Source: an uncultured Polaribacter sp. (GTDB taxonomy: Bacteria; Bacteroidota; Bacteroidia; Flavobacteriales; Flavobacteriaceae). Taken from it: a stretch of 64,000 bases of DNA. The notes below the pieces were generated by a model, which worked only from the letters and a program-made list of their open reading frames with translations, was not told where the DNA came from and did no database searches. The stretch covers positions 310,001 to 374,000 of the forward strand of contig NZ_CANMHM010000001.1 in NCBI RefSeq assembly GCF_947497695.1. Direction: 5' to 3'. How positions within the stretch are numbered: position 1 is the stretch's first letter; each line of letters starts with the position of its first letter. Shown here piece by piece: positions 22,848 through 31,694 of this stretch. The position numbers and the translations under genes were made by a program.

Positions 22848-23786
22848 TTATCTTCTCATAAATTCAAGTTGAATTACCTTTCTTTTTTTAATTTCTGTAG
22901 CGTGGTTAAAATACACTTTTTGCCCATTAAAATCGGCTTCAATTAACCAATAAGATCCTTTAAAATAAGCATTTAATACTTCGATAAGCTCAGCATCAGT
23001 GTCTGATTTTTCAACAACTTGTATTTGATGAGGATATAATAAAACCTTTTTATCATTGATAATAATTTCATTTACATCATCAAACAAAGCAGCAACATAT
23101 TTTTCTTTTGGATGGTTATAAATATATTTTGGCGAGTTGTTTTCTAAAATTTTATTGTCTTTAATAATAATGAGTTTGTCTGCAAAAGAAAGTGCATCAT
23201 TTTTATCATGTGTTGCTATAATGCAAGCAATATTTTTTTCTTTTAAATAACTGAATAAATTTCTTCTTAGGGAGTTTTTTTTAAAGTTGTCTATTTGTCC
23301 AAAAGGTTCATCTAAAAGCAATAATTGAGGTTCTTTTGCCAAAGCTCTTGCAATTGCCACACGTTGTTTTTGTCCGCCACTTAAATTTTTAACTTTAACA
23401 TCAGCAAAAGCAGTCATTTGTATCACTTCTAATAATTCTTGTGTACGTTTTTCACTTTCTTCTGGATAAAAACGAGATAAGTATTTTTTAATATTTTCTG
23501 ATACAGAAATGTAGGGCATCAAATCAAAATCTTGAGCTACGTATTTAAAGTTTTCAAAACCTGGGACTAAATGTTTTTTGGGTCCAAAAATTTGATCATC
23601 TTTCCAGAATATTTGTCCTTTATTTATATCTACTAAACCATAAATTACTTTTAAAAGTGTCGATTTTCCAGATCCACTTTCTCCCATTACACACAAATGT
23701 TCCCCTTCTTTTAAAGAGAAATTAAAATCGTTTAAAATGGATTTTTTTGGTTGATAGGAAAAAGAAACTGAATCTACTTTTAGCAT
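22848..23786 (-). CDS. ABC transporter ATP-binding protein
   Basis: A 312-residue ABC ATPase. The nucleotide-binding domain (1-225) has Walker A GESGSGKST at 35-43, signature LSGGQKQR near 135-142, Walker B QLLLLDEP near 154-161 and the H-loop TH near 192. A C-terminal domain (about 230-312) resembles the regulatory extension of the CysA/PotA/FbpC subfamily that imports oxyanions, polyamines or iron. No permease or binding protein is adjacent, so substrate is unknown. The ATG at 23786 lies exactly 4 nt after a TATTTTTG box, implying a leaderless mRNA. Confidence 0.88.
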   Translation of the reverse strand: MLKVDSVSFSYQPKKSILNDFNFSLKEGEHLCVMGESGSGKSTLLKVIYGLVDINKGQIFWKDDQIFGPKKHLVPGFENFKYVAQDFDLMPYISVSENIKKYLSRFYPEESEKRTQELLEVIQMTAFADVKVKNLSGGQKQRVAIARALAKEPQLLLLDEPFGQIDNFKKNSLRRNLFSYLKEKNIACIIATHDKNDALSFADKLIIIKDNKILENNSPKYIYNHPKEKYVAALFDDVNEIIINDKKVLLYPHQIQVVEKSDTDAELIEVLNAYFKGSYWLIEADFNGQKVYFNHATEIKKRKVIQLEFMRR

Positions 23787-23790
23787 ATAG

Positions 23791-23798
23791 CAAAAATA
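23791..23798 (-). promoter_or_regulatory. -7 box 4 nt before the ABC ATPase ATG
   Basis: TATTTTTG, CTAT, then ATG on the minus strand. Confidence 0.5.
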
Positions 23799-23957
23799 AG
23801 GTTATTAATAAATACCTACAAGGTTTTTAAAACCTTGCCAAAAAGGAGGACTAATTTTATAGCTTAGTATTATTCTCATCTTTTTACTCTCTACTTTTTG
23901 CGACTTCTCATTAAATTCTAAATGAAAAATTTAGAGGTTTTTAGAGTTTATTTACAC

Positions 23958-24010
23958 ACAGTTTGTCCTTTCGACCTTTTGGGAGAAATCACATAAAGTT
24001 GCTCGATTTA
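23958..24010 (-). repeat. Family 2 intergenic repeat, copy 2
   Basis: On the minus strand it reads GAGCAACTTTATGTGATTTC then TCCCAAAAGGTCGAAAGG and ACAAACTGTG. It matches the copy at 48775-48812 and the core at 21165-21185. Confidence 0.55.
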
Positions 24011-24048
24011 GTCTTTCATTTTTATGCAATTTCTATTTACCCCATTCA

Positions 24049-24130
24049 GTTTGTCACACTGAAAGGGTCTCACGTAACAATAAACAAACCGAAAAAAATC
24101 TTTGTGTGAGATGCTTTCAGCATGACAAAC
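24049..24130. repeat. Long imperfect inverted repeat
   Basis: GTTTGTCACACTGAAAGGGT with TCTCAC on the left (24049-24072) mirrors GTGTGAGATGCTTTCAG with CATGACAAAC on the right (24104-24130), separated by about 30 nt. It can form a cruciform or RNA hairpin; it resembles a palindromic miniature element, though no target-site duplication was recognised. Confidence 0.6.
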
Positions 24131-24192
24131 TTCATGGAAATCTTATAGGAAATAAAAAATTTAAAAGATTCAAAAAAATTATAAATAAGCTC

Positions 24193-24274
24193 GCGTTAGC
24201 GATTGAAGCGGCATCCTTTTTGCTTTTTCAGCAAAAAGATACAGCGGAAAGCGCGACCTTTTTAGGGAACGCCC
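24193..24274 (-). repeat. Dispersed hairpin repeat, family 1, copy C
   Basis: On the minus strand it starts GGGCGTTCCC, holds GCTTTCCGCTGTATC and AAGGATGCCGCTTCAATCGC around a hairpin made of CTTTTTGCTGAAAAAGCA-type arms and ends TAACGC. Confidence 0.75.
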
Positions 24275-24291
24275 AAATTATTATAACAATT

Positions 24292-26430
24292 TTACTTTTT
24301 TATAGGATTTGGCAATTGCTCAAAACCCATATTGAAAAATGTAAATCCAAAAATATCTGCATATTGGGCAATGGTTTTTGCAACTGGAGTGCCTGCTCCA
24401 TGGCCAGCATTGATTTCAATTCTTATTAAAACAGGGTTTTTACCAGTCTGTTTTTCTTGCAATTCTGCTGCAAATTTAAAACTGTGTGCAGGTACAACTC
24501 TATCATCATGATCACCAGTTGTTATTAAAGTTGCTGGGTATTTTATGCCTTCTTTTACATTGTGTACTGGAGAATATGCTTTTAAATACTTAAACATTTC
24601 TTTGCTGTCATTTGCTGTTCCATAATCATACGCCCAACCTGCTCCTGCTGTAAATGTGTGGTAACGCAACATGTCTAAAACGCCAACTGCAGGCAAAGCA
24701 ACTTTTATTAAATTGGGTTTTTGAGTCATAACTGCTCCTACTAACAAACCTCCATTTGAGCCTCCTCTAATTGCTAAATAATTAGAAGATGTATATTTAT
24801 TTTCTATTAAATATTCTGCAGCAGCAATAAAATCGTCAAAAACATTTTGTTTTTTTAGTTGTGTACCTGCATCGTGCCATTTTTTACCATATTCTCCTCC
24901 ACCTCTTAAATTTGGTACTGCATAAACACCTCCTTGTTCCATCCAAACTGCGTTTGCAACACTAAAACTTGGAGTTAAACTAATATTGAAACCTCCATAA
25001 CCATAAAGAATTGTTGGGTTTTTTCCGTTTAATTTAATGCCTTTTTTATGGGTAATAATCATGGGTACTTTTGTACCATCTTTAGAGTTATAAAAAACCT
25101 GTTTGCTAATGTAATTCTCTGATTTAAAATCTATCCTTGGTTTCCAATAAGAGGTGTAAGTTCCTTTTTTTGGGTCTAATTTATACAGAGAACTTGGGGT
25201 ATTATAATTTGTAAATGAAAAATACAATTCTTTAGCATTTGTTTTTCCACCAAAACCAGCAGAAGATCCAACACCTGGTAATTTTATTGCTCTAATTAAT
25301 TTTCCATCAAAATTATATTGCAATACTTTAGAAACTGCATCTACCATATATTCTGCAAAGAAATAACCTGCACCAGAATTAATGCTTAATACATTTTGTG
25401 TTTCTGGTATAAAATCTGTCCAGTTTTCTGGTGTCGGATTTTTTGCATCAACCAAAACCACTTTTTTATTGGGAGCATTTAAATTAGTGACTACATATAA
25501 TTTGCTATCGCGATTTTCTACAACTTGAGTATCACTATCAAAATTATCAATAATCGTTTTTAATTGACTGTTTTTTTGTGATAGATCTCTGATAAATAAT
25601 TTATTACCAGAGGTTGATGTTGCAGCAGAAATTAGTAAATATTTGTTATCTTCTGTTACATAGCCACCAACATATCTGTGTTTTTCTGATGCTTTTTCTC
25701 CAAAAATAATTACATCATCTTTTTGCGATGTTCCTAATTTATGATAGTATAATTTGTGTTGGTCTGTTTTTGCTGATAATTCACTCCCTTTTGGTTTGCT
25801 GTAACTTGAGTAATAAAAACCTTCGTTTTTGTACCAAGAAATTCCTGAGAACTTTACATCAACCAAGGTATCTTCTTTGATGGTTTTAGAGGCTGCATCC
25901 ATAATAATTATTTTTCGCCAATCAGAACCTCCTTCAGAAATTGAGTACGCAACAGTTTTTCCATCTTTAGAAAAACTTAATGCACCTAAAGAAGTTGTAC
26001 CCTCTTCTGAAAAAGTGTTTGGATCTAAGAAAATTTCTGGTTCTGAATCTCCCTTTTTTCTATAGACAACGTTTTGGTTTTGCAAGCCATTATTCTTATA
26101 AAAATAGGTGTAATTACCTTCTTTAAAAGGAGTACCAACTTTTTCGTAATTCCATAATTGAGACAAACGTTTTTTTAATGCTGTTCTGTATGGAATGTTA
26201 TCTAAATACTTAAAAGTAACTTCGTTTTCTGCTTTTACCCAAACTTCTGTTTCTTTGCTTCTATCATCTTCTAACCATCTGTAATTGTCTGTTACAGCAA
26301 TTCCAAAAAGTGAATCTATAACTGGTTTTTTTGTTGTTTTTGGGTATTCTAAACTCATAATATGTGTGCTTTTACAAGAGGCAAAAATAGCACTTGCTAT
26401 TAAAACAGTGATGATTAATTTACTTTTCAT
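24292..26430 (-). CDS. Prolyl oligopeptidase family serine peptidase (S9A), lipoprotein
   Basis: A 712-residue prolyl endopeptidase. The N-terminus is a lipoprotein signal (SAIFASC, Cys19), so it acts in the envelope. A beta-propeller (about 80-430) gates a C-terminal alpha/beta-hydrolase domain. The triad is visible: Ser in [12 protein letters not shown] near 560, Asp in [12 protein letters not shown] near 645 and His in NAGHGAGTP near 682. It cleaves short peptides after proline, matching a periplasmic peptide-scavenging role. Monocistronic, with -7 box TATTTTTG at 26461-26454. Confidence 0.94.
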   Translation of the reverse strand: MKSKLIITVLIASAIFASCKSTHIMSLEYPKTTKKPVIDSLFGIAVTDNYRWLEDDRSKETEVWVKAENEVTFKYLDNIPYRTALKKRLSQLWNYEKVGTPFKEGNYTYFYKNNGLQNQNVVYRKKGDSEPEIFLDPNTFSEEGTTSLGALSFSKDGKTVAYSISEGGSDWRKIIIMDAASKTIKEDTLVDVKFSGISWYKNEGFYYSSYSKPKGSELSAKTDQHKLYYHKLGTSQKDDVIIFGEKASEKHRYVGGYVTEDNKYLLISAATSTSGNKLFIRDLSQKNSQLKTIIDNFDSDTQVVENRDSKLYVVTNLNAPNKKVVLVDAKNPTPENWTDFIPETQNVLSINSGAGYFFAEYMVDAVSKVLQYNFDGKLIRAIKLPGVGSSAGFGGKTNAKELYFSFTNYNTPSSLYKLDPKKGTYTSYWKPRIDFKSENYISKQVFYNSKDGTKVPMIITHKKGIKLNGKNPTILYGYGGFNISLTPSFSVANAVWMEQGGVYAVPNLRGGGEYGKKWHDAGTQLKKQNVFDDFIAAAEYLIENKYTSSNYLAIRGGSNGGLLVGAVMTQKPNLIKVALPAVGVLDMLRYHTFTAGAGWAYDYGTANDSKEMFKYLKAYSPVHNVKEGIKYPATLITTGDHDDRVVPAHSFKFAAELQEKQTGKNPVLIRIEINAGHGAGTPVAKTIAQYADIFGFTFFNMGFEQLPNPIKK

Positions 26431-26453
26431 TGGTACTAAATTTAATGTAACTT

Positions 26454-26461
26454 CAAAAATA
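26454..26461 (-). promoter_or_regulatory. -7 box of the prolyl oligopeptidase gene
   Basis: TATTTTTG (minus strand), 23 nt before the ATG at 26430. Confidence 0.45.
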
Positions 26462-26537
26462 TAAAGTAAATAATGACTTTTAAAATTCTAATAGTCAAGG
26501 CATTATTATTTTGTAATAGTTGCTAAATAAAAACGAC

Positions 26538-26545
26538 TACTTTTG
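26538..26545 (+). promoter_or_regulatory. -7 box of the third thioredoxin gene
   Basis: TACTTTTG matches TAnnTTTG. The TGTCC half-sites of the 9.6-10.5 kb cassette are absent here, so this thioredoxin is outside that regulon. Confidence 0.45.
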
Positions 26546-26594
26546 TAGTATAATTAGATTTAAAACATCCAATTTAATTGAAAAATAATTTAAT

Positions 26595-26954
26595 ATGACA
26601 ATAAATTTAACAAAAGAAGCTTTTTTAGAAAAAGTTTTTAATTTTGAAGAAAGCCAAGAATGGAAATTTAAAGGAAACAGACCTGCTTTAATAGATTTTT
26701 ATGCAGATTGGTGTGGCCCATGTAAAGCCTTGGCTCCTATTTTAGAGATTTTATCTAAAGATTACGATGGCAAAATAGATATTTACAAAATAGATACAGA
26801 AGCAGAGCAAGAATTATCTGCTGCATTTGGCATTAGAAGTATTCCTTCTATGCTTTTTTGTCCTTTAGAAGGGCAGCCACAAATGGCAAATGGTGCATTG
26901 CCAAGAGCAGAAATAGAAAGAATAATTGCAGATGTTTTAAAGGTAACAAAGTAG
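26595..26954 (+). CDS. Thioredoxin family protein
   Basis: A 119-residue thioredoxin with a longer N-terminus (about 28 residues before the core fold). The active site WCGPC has Cys40 and Cys43 in FYADWCGPCKAL; the cis-proline lies in RSIPSMLF near 84-91. No signal peptide, so cytosolic. It differs from the two tandem thioredoxins in sequence and promoter and is probably a constitutive or separately regulated member. It ends at a strong terminator (26996-27030). Confidence 0.93.
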   Translation: MTINLTKEAFLEKVFNFEESQEWKFKGNRPALIDFYADWCGPCKALAPILEILSKDYDGKIDIYKIDTEAEQELSAAFGIRSIPSMLFCPLEGQPQMANGALPRAEIERIIADVLKVTK

Positions 26955-26995
26955 TTTTATTACCAAGTATAAAGCAATCTCTTTTAGTAAAATTG

Positions 26996-27030
26996 AAATC
27001 CTGAAAATTAATTTTTTCAGGATTTTTTTA
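26996..27030 (+). terminator. Terminator of the thioredoxin gene
   Basis: AAATCCTGAAAA at 26996-27007 pairs with TTTTCAGGATTT at 27014-27025, followed by T residues. Confidence 0.85.
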
Positions 27031-27074
27031 TTAAAAAAATAATACATAAGGATCTAATGCATCAAATATTTATG

Positions 27075-27082
27075 TATATTTG
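27075..27082 (+). promoter_or_regulatory. -7 box of the padR gene
   Basis: TATATTTG matches TAnnTTTG, 80 nt before the ATG at 27163. Confidence 0.4.
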
Positions 27083-27162
27083 ATTCACAATTAACGTCAT
27101 TACCAACAAATTGAAGCAATCTGTTAGTTTATTTAAAAGATTGCTTAATTATACATCAAAAA

Positions 27163-27501
27163 ATGGGAAATCAGAAATTATACAAAGGCTCTTTACAAAC
27201 CATCATTCTAAAATTATTAGAAACTAATAATAAAATGTATGGTTATGAAATTACCCAACATGTAAAAGAGTTAACAAAAGGCGAATTAAAAATAACAGAA
27301 GGTGCTTTATACCCAGCTTTACACAAATTAGAAGCCGATGGTTTGTTAGATGTAGAAGTTGCAAAAGTTGGTAATAGGCTTAGAAAATATTATAAATTGA
27401 CAGAAAGTGGTACTAAAGAAACTGCCAACAAGTTGGATGAAATGCAAGAGTTTTTAAAGACAATGCAACATTTGGTAAACCCTAAATTTAGTTTGGAATA
27501 A
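27163..27501 (+). CDS. PadR family transcriptional regulator
   Basis: A 112-residue winged-helix regulator. MYGYEITQHV (26-35) and the ITEGALYPALHKLEADGLLD segment split over 46-65 are the PadR HTH and recognition-helix signature; the C-terminal helix for dimerisation is short, giving a minimal PadR. It is followed after 11 nt by a membrane protein gene, a common arrangement in which the PadR protein regulates its own operon. Confidence 0.92.
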   Translation: MGNQKLYKGSLQTIILKLLETNNKMYGYEITQHVKELTKGELKITEGALYPALHKLEADGLLDVEVAKVGNRLRKYYKLTESGTKETANKLDEMQEFLKTMQHLVNPKFSLE

Positions 27502-27512
27502 ATATTTTAGCT

Positions 27513-28211
27513 ATGAAACTAACAGAAACCCACATACAAGAACTCTACAAATTTACCAGAAAACATTTTGTAGAACATTATGATGTACAAACAGAATTGG
27601 TAGATCATTTAGCCAATGATATTGAAGAAATTTGGATAGAAAACCCTAAGTTAACTTTTGAGAAAGCAAGAGATATCTCTTTTAAAAAATTTGGCGTCTT
27701 TGGCTTTATGAATGTTGTAGAAGCCAAACACAAACAATTAGCTAAAAAATACAATAATGTTATATGGACTTTTATGAAAGAATGGTTTTCAATTCCTAAA
27801 ACACTTATTTCTGCAACCATATTTCTATTTTTTTACACGTTAATGTCTTTGAATATTAGTGAGGATTATTTATCAATTTTATTACTATTTATAGCCATAA
27901 TTGATTTTTTTCTAATTCATCAACTAATTAAAAAATCAAAAAATAGATTTAAAGAAAAAGGAAAAAAATATTTATTAGAAGATATAATTTACAGAGCAGG
28001 TGCTGTTAGCAGTTTTTTAGTTTTTTCAAATATTTTTAATTTAACGCTTTTTTTAAGACATTCAAATGCTGTTTTTATGAAAATATTTGTGTCATGTTTA
28101 ATAACATTGGCAATTTTATATTCTTACATTACTTTATTTGTCATCCCTGAAAAAGGAGAAAAATTACTTAAAGCAACTTATCCAGAATATAGATTTACAA
28201 AAAGTAAATAA
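27513..28211 (+). CDS. Membrane protein encoded with PadR
   Basis: A 232-residue protein with a soluble N-terminal helical domain (1-85, including VDHLANDIEEIW and a KKFGVFGF-type turn) and four to five membrane helices (about 92-110, 115-135, 160-178 and 190-212). The N-terminal part resembles DUF1700/HAAS-like sensing domains that are often paired with PadR regulators; this is a recognition by pattern. It may sense a membrane signal or modulate PadR. Function unknown. Confidence 0.7.
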   Translation: MKLTETHIQELYKFTRKHFVEHYDVQTELVDHLANDIEEIWIENPKLTFEKARDISFKKFGVFGFMNVVEAKHKQLAKKYNNVIWTFMKEWFSIPKTLISATIFLFFYTLMSLNISEDYLSILLLFIAIIDFFLIHQLIKKSKNRFKEKGKKYLLEDIIYRAGAVSSFLVFSNIFNLTLFLRHSNAVFMKIFVSCLITLAILYSYITLFVIPEKGEKLLKATYPEYRFTKSK

Positions 28212-28413
28212 TAATCTAGTTAAGGTTATTTTTATAAAATGAATAAAAAATATAAAGAATTAGAAACCTATTTTTCTGTATAAGCCCTCTATTCTTAATT
28301 TATTACTATTTTTACACCTTTATTTATACTTTTTTTGAAATAAAATAGTTTTAAGTAAAGGTTTTTTATTTTCTTAGCCCTTTAAAATAGTTGTTTAATT
28401 AATATTGATTTGT

Positions 28414-30633
28414 TTGAAATTCTTTAAAAAAATAGCATTAATAGTTATCTTAATTGTTTGTATTCTTTCTTGTAGCACAAAAAAGGATGCATTAATCAAT
28501 AGAAATTACCATGTTTTAACCACAAAATATAATGTATTATTTAATGGTAAAGAGGCTTTTAATGAAGGTATAGAAAGTATAAATAAAAATTATAAAGATG
28601 ATTGGTTTAATCAATTGTCAATAGAACCAATTAAATTTGAAGAAGAAAAAATAAAAGCACCTAGATTTGGTCCTAGAATGGGTGTAGGTTTTGGTGCACC
28701 AAAAGATACTAAAGAAGCTACAACTCCATTTGATATTGCAGAAGAAAAAGCCGTAAAAGCAATACAAACCCATGGAATGAATATCGAGGGAAAAGAAAGA
28801 AATAAGCAAATTGATGAAGCTTATCTACTTTTAGGAAAAGCACGTTATTTCGATCAACGTTTCATACCTGCCATAGAAGCTTTTAACTACGTAATTAAAA
28901 ACTACCCAAATGCAAGTTTAATTAATGAAACTAAAATTTGGAGAGCAAAAGCAAATATTAGAATAGATAATGAAGAGTTTGCTATAGAATCTATGAGTTT
29001 ACTTCTAAGAGTAAAAGATACTTTTGAGGTAAATTTACCCGATGAAATTAAAGAGCAAGGATATACTGCTTTGGCAATGGCTTATGTAAAGGCTGATAGT
29101 ATTCAAAAAGCAAAAAAATGTTTAATTAAAGCAACCAGAACTTTAAATAATGTAGAGCAAGGAGAAAGAAATTTATTTGTTTTAAGTCAGATTTATAATT
29201 ACGAGAACAAAAAAGATTCTGCTTTATTGGTGCTCAATAAAATTATTAATTACAAAAAAACTCCTTACAAATACAAAATACATGCTAATATTGAGTTAGC
29301 AAAAAACTCAACCAACGATTCTACTTCTGCTGCTATTCTAAAGAGAATGCATAAACTAATTAAAGAAAGAGATAACAGAGCTTATTTAGATGAGTTGTAT
29401 TATCAGGTTGGTTTTTTACATGAAAATAATGATAGTATTAATTTAGCAGTACATTATTATAATAAATCATTAAAAGCAAAATCTGACAACGTTAAGCAAA
29501 AAACATATACTTACGAAAGATTAGGAAACATCAATTTTAAAAACTCTAAGTATTTAATAGCAAGTTCTTATTATGATAGTGTTATAAATATTGCTAAAGA
29601 TGATAAAAGCTTAAGGATAAGACGAATTAAAAGAAAATATAAAAACTTAGCAACCTTAATTCGTTTTGAAGGTGTCGTAAAAGAAAACGATAGTATTTTA
29701 AAATTAACATCTCTATCTAAAACTGAACAAGAAACGTTTTTTACTAATTACATAGAAAATCTTAAAGAAAAGGACAAAAAAGCGGCTCAGTTAAAATTAA
29801 ATCAAGAAGCATTTGGTCCTTCATTTGGGGGAAATTCTTTACAATCTACCAAAAAAGGGAAATGGTATTTTTACAATTCTCAATCTTTAGGTTTTGGTAA
29901 AACAGAATTTGAAAAAATTTGGGGTAAAAGAAAATTAGCAGACAATTGGAGATGGTCTTCTACAAGCGCTACATCAACTCCTGGATTAAGCAATATAAAA
30001 GAAAATCAAAAAAACTCACGTTACGATTTAGAAAATTATATCAAAAAAATTCCTACCGATGAAAAAGAAATTGAAACTTTAAAAATTGATAGAAATCAAG
30101 CTTTATATGAGCTAGGGTTAATTTATAAAGAACAATTTAAAGATCCTGAATTAGCAATTGCAAGATTTGAAAGAGTGGCTACTTTAAACCCAAAAGAAAA
30201 ATTAATTTTACCTATTAATTGGCATTTATATAAAATTTACAAAAATTTAAACAACAAGAATAAAGAAAATAAGCACAAAGAATTTATACTTACAAAATAC
30301 CCAAATACTGTTTTTGCAAAAGCAATTAAAAACCCTAATAAAAAAGTTACAGAAGAAATTTCTATTAGTGAAATAGAAAACAAGTACAAAGAAATTTACT
30401 ATTTGTATAAAGAAAATAAGTATCAAGAAACCGCATCAAAAATTTCTGGAATTTTACCTACCATTGAAAATTCAGAATTAATTCCTAAATTTGAACTCTT
30501 AAGAGCTTATGCTTTGGGTAAGTATTCTGATAAAGAAACCTACAAAAAAGCATTAGAAGCCATTGTTATAAAATATGGCAATTCTGATGAAGGAAAGCAA
30601 GCAAAAAAAATAGTAACACAATTAAGTAAGTAA
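28414..30633 (+). CDS. sprE: SprE/PorW-type TPR lipoprotein of type IX secretion and gliding
   Basis: A 739-residue TPR lipoprotein required, in Flavobacterium and Porphyromonas relatives, for type IX secretion and gliding. The signal (MKFFKKIALIVILIVC.LSC) is followed by NRNYHVLTTKYNVLFNG, diagnostic of SprE/PorW. TPR-like helices run through about 130-420 and 550-730, with a WYFYNSQSLGFG motif near 487-498. No ATG exists at the N-terminus: a TTG at 28414 is preferred to one at 28405. It is the first gene of a block leading to bactofilin and the ATP synthase genes. Confidence 0.88.
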   Translation: MKFFKKIALIVILIVCILSCSTKKDALINRNYHVLTTKYNVLFNGKEAFNEGIESINKNYKDDWFNQLSIEPIKFEEEKIKAPRFGPRMGVGFGAPKDTKEATTPFDIAEEKAVKAIQTHGMNIEGKERNKQIDEAYLLLGKARYFDQRFIPAIEAFNYVIKNYPNASLINETKIWRAKANIRIDNEEFAIESMSLLLRVKDTFEVNLPDEIKEQGYTALAMAYVKADSIQKAKKCLIKATRTLNNVEQGERNLFVLSQIYNYENKKDSALLVLNKIINYKKTPYKYKIHANIELAKNSTNDSTSAAILKRMHKLIKERDNRAYLDELYYQVGFLHENNDSINLAVHYYNKSLKAKSDNVKQKTYTYERLGNINFKNSKYLIASSYYDSVINIAKDDKSLRIRRIKRKYKNLATLIRFEGVVKENDSILKLTSLSKTEQETFFTNYIENLKEKDKKAAQLKLNQEAFGPSFGGNSLQSTKKGKWYFYNSQSLGFGKTEFEKIWGKRKLADNWRWSSTSATSTPGLSNIKENQKNSRYDLENYIKKIPTDEKEIETLKIDRNQALYELGLIYKEQFKDPELAIARFERVATLNPKEKLILPINWHLYKIYKNLNNKNKENKHKEFILTKYPNTVFAKAIKNPNKKVTEEISISEIENKYKEIYYLYKENKYQETASKISGILPTIENSELIPKFELLRAYALGKYSDKETYKKALEAIVIKYGNSDEGKQAKKIVTQLSK

Positions 30634-30634
30634 G

Positions 30635-31048
30635 ATGTTTAGTAATAAAGACAAAAAAACTGAAAAGATTAAAATTATGGATAGAAATGTTGTCGCAAAA
30701 AACACAACAATTGTTGGTGATATTAAATCGGATGGAGATTTTAGAATTGATGGTACTTTAGAAGGCACATTGGTAACAAATGGAAGAGTTATCATTGGTG
30801 CAGAAGGATTTATTAAGGGAAAAGTAGAAGCTACAAATGCAGACATAGAAGGAAAATTTTCTGGAGAATTATCTGTTTCAAATACATTAACTATCAAAGC
30901 AACAGCAGATATTTCTGGCGATGTTGTAATTGGTAAATTATCTATAGAACCAGGAGCAGCATTTAATGCTACTTGTAATATGAAAGGGGCTATAAAGGAA
31001 TTGAATGCTACAAATGACAAAAAAAGACGCTCAGAAAAAACCGCTTAA
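30635..31048 (+). CDS. Bactofilin (polymer-forming cytoskeletal protein)
   Basis: A 137-residue bactofilin. The beta-helical DUF583 domain (about 15-120) shows the repeating pattern NTTIVGDIKSDGDFRIDGTL (22-41), GRVIIGAEGFIKG and ADISGDVVIGKL, with short polar tails. Bactofilins polymerise without nucleotide and organise envelope or motility structures. It follows the sprE stop by 1 nt and overlaps atpZ by 35 nt, so the three are translated from one message. The link to SprE suggests a scaffold role near the secretion or gliding apparatus, inferred from position. Confidence 0.92.
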   Translation: MFSNKDKKTEKIKIMDRNVVAKNTTIVGDIKSDGDFRIDGTLEGTLVTNGRVIIGAEGFIKGKVEATNADIEGKFSGELSVSNTLTIKATADISGDVVIGKLSIEPGAAFNATCNMKGAIKELNATNDKKRRSEKTA

Positions 31049-31232
31049 TAAAGCCATTGCACTTTCTGGTGCAGGTTTGCAAATGGGGCTAACAATCTAT
31101 TTAGCATCTTTACTAGGCAAATGGTTAGATCAAAAATTTGAAACTACTTATTTAACCATTACAATTACCTTATTTGCAATTTTTATAGCAACCTATGCCC
31201 TTATAAAACAAGCAAATAAAATAAATGATTAA
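31014..31232 (+). CDS. atpZ: AtpZ/AtpI family ATP synthase accessory protein
   Basis: A 72-residue membrane protein with two helices (about 18-38 and 45-65) and basic ends, typical of AtpZ/AtpI-like proteins (SGAGLQMGLTIYLASLLGKWLD near 18-39). Such proteins assist c-ring assembly or Mg2+ transport for F1Fo ATP synthase. The ATG at 31014 was chosen; an upstream in-frame ATG at 31005 is also possible. The start overlaps the 3' end of the bactofilin gene by 35 nt. Confidence 0.85.
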   Translation: MTKKDAQKKPLNKAIALSGAGLQMGLTIYLASLLGKWLDQKFETTYLTITITLFAIFIATYALIKQANKIND

Positions 31233-31614
31233 GAGCTTTATTACAAACACAATAACTCTATTTTTTTTTCTCTTTGTTTGCTTTTCACTTCACAATATTA
31301 TTCTAGAAAATCAGCAAATAAATTTACCTTATTCACTAAAAAAAGTATACATATTTCATTTTGGTTATACGCTACTAGTTTCTAGTAACTTTTTAGTTTT
31401 TTGTAAAAATGAAAAATTTTTTGAACAAATAGGCTTTATATATTTAGGCACACTAGCTTTTAAGTTTATTCTTTTTGCTATTGTTTTTTACAAATATATT
31501 TTTACTGATAATTTATTAATCAATACTGCAAAAGCATCTTTTATAGTTCCAATGATTATATTTTTAACAATAGAAGTTATTATTGTGGCTAAAATTTTAA
31601 AGAAAAAACAATAA
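31225..31614 (+). CDS. DUF6168 family membrane protein (AtpI-like position)
   Basis: A 129-residue protein with four hydrophobic helices (about 6-24, 42-60, 68-90 and 103-123), encoded between atpZ and atpB and overlapping atpZ by 8 nt. I recognise it as the DUF6168 type of Bacteroidota. Position corresponds to the small accessory membrane subunit (AtpI) of other atp operons, so an assembly role is inferred. Function is unproven. Confidence 0.7.
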   Translation: MIKSFITNTITLFFFLFVCFSLHNIILENQQINLPYSLKKVYIFHFGYTLLVSSNFLVFCKNEKFFEQIGFIYLGTLAFKFILFAIVFYKYIFTDNLLINTAKASFIVPMIIFLTIEVIIVAKILKKKQ

Positions 31615-31637
31615 AAAACAAATAGTTTTAAAAAAGG

Positions 31638-31667
31638 TTTGAGATTCTGAATTATTCTTTATCTTTG
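31638..31667 (+). promoter_or_regulatory. Internal promoter of the atp operon
   Basis: A TTTG -33 element (31638-31641), 18-nt spacer and TATCTTTG -7 element (31660-31667), the best two-part Bacteroidota promoter in the window. It lies 28 nt before atpB and could uncouple the ATP synthase genes from sprE-bactofilin. Confidence 0.6.
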
Positions 31668-31694
31668 CCGCGAATTTAGAAAGCGTATTTTACA

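Larger units (their letters stand above)
23787..24291. other. Repeat-rich intergenic region between minus-strand genes
   Basis: It contains the leaderless promoter of the ABC gene, a family 2 repeat (core 23981-24001), a separate long inverted repeat (24049-24130) and family 1 copy C (24193-24274). No gene could be supported; an ORF in the plus direction across the repeats is spurious. Confidence 0.7.

Noticed and set aside
24106..24429. Plus-strand ORF across the 24.1-24.4 kb gap
   Set aside because: It spans repeats and the 3' end of the prolyl oligopeptidase gene and has no domain or signal.
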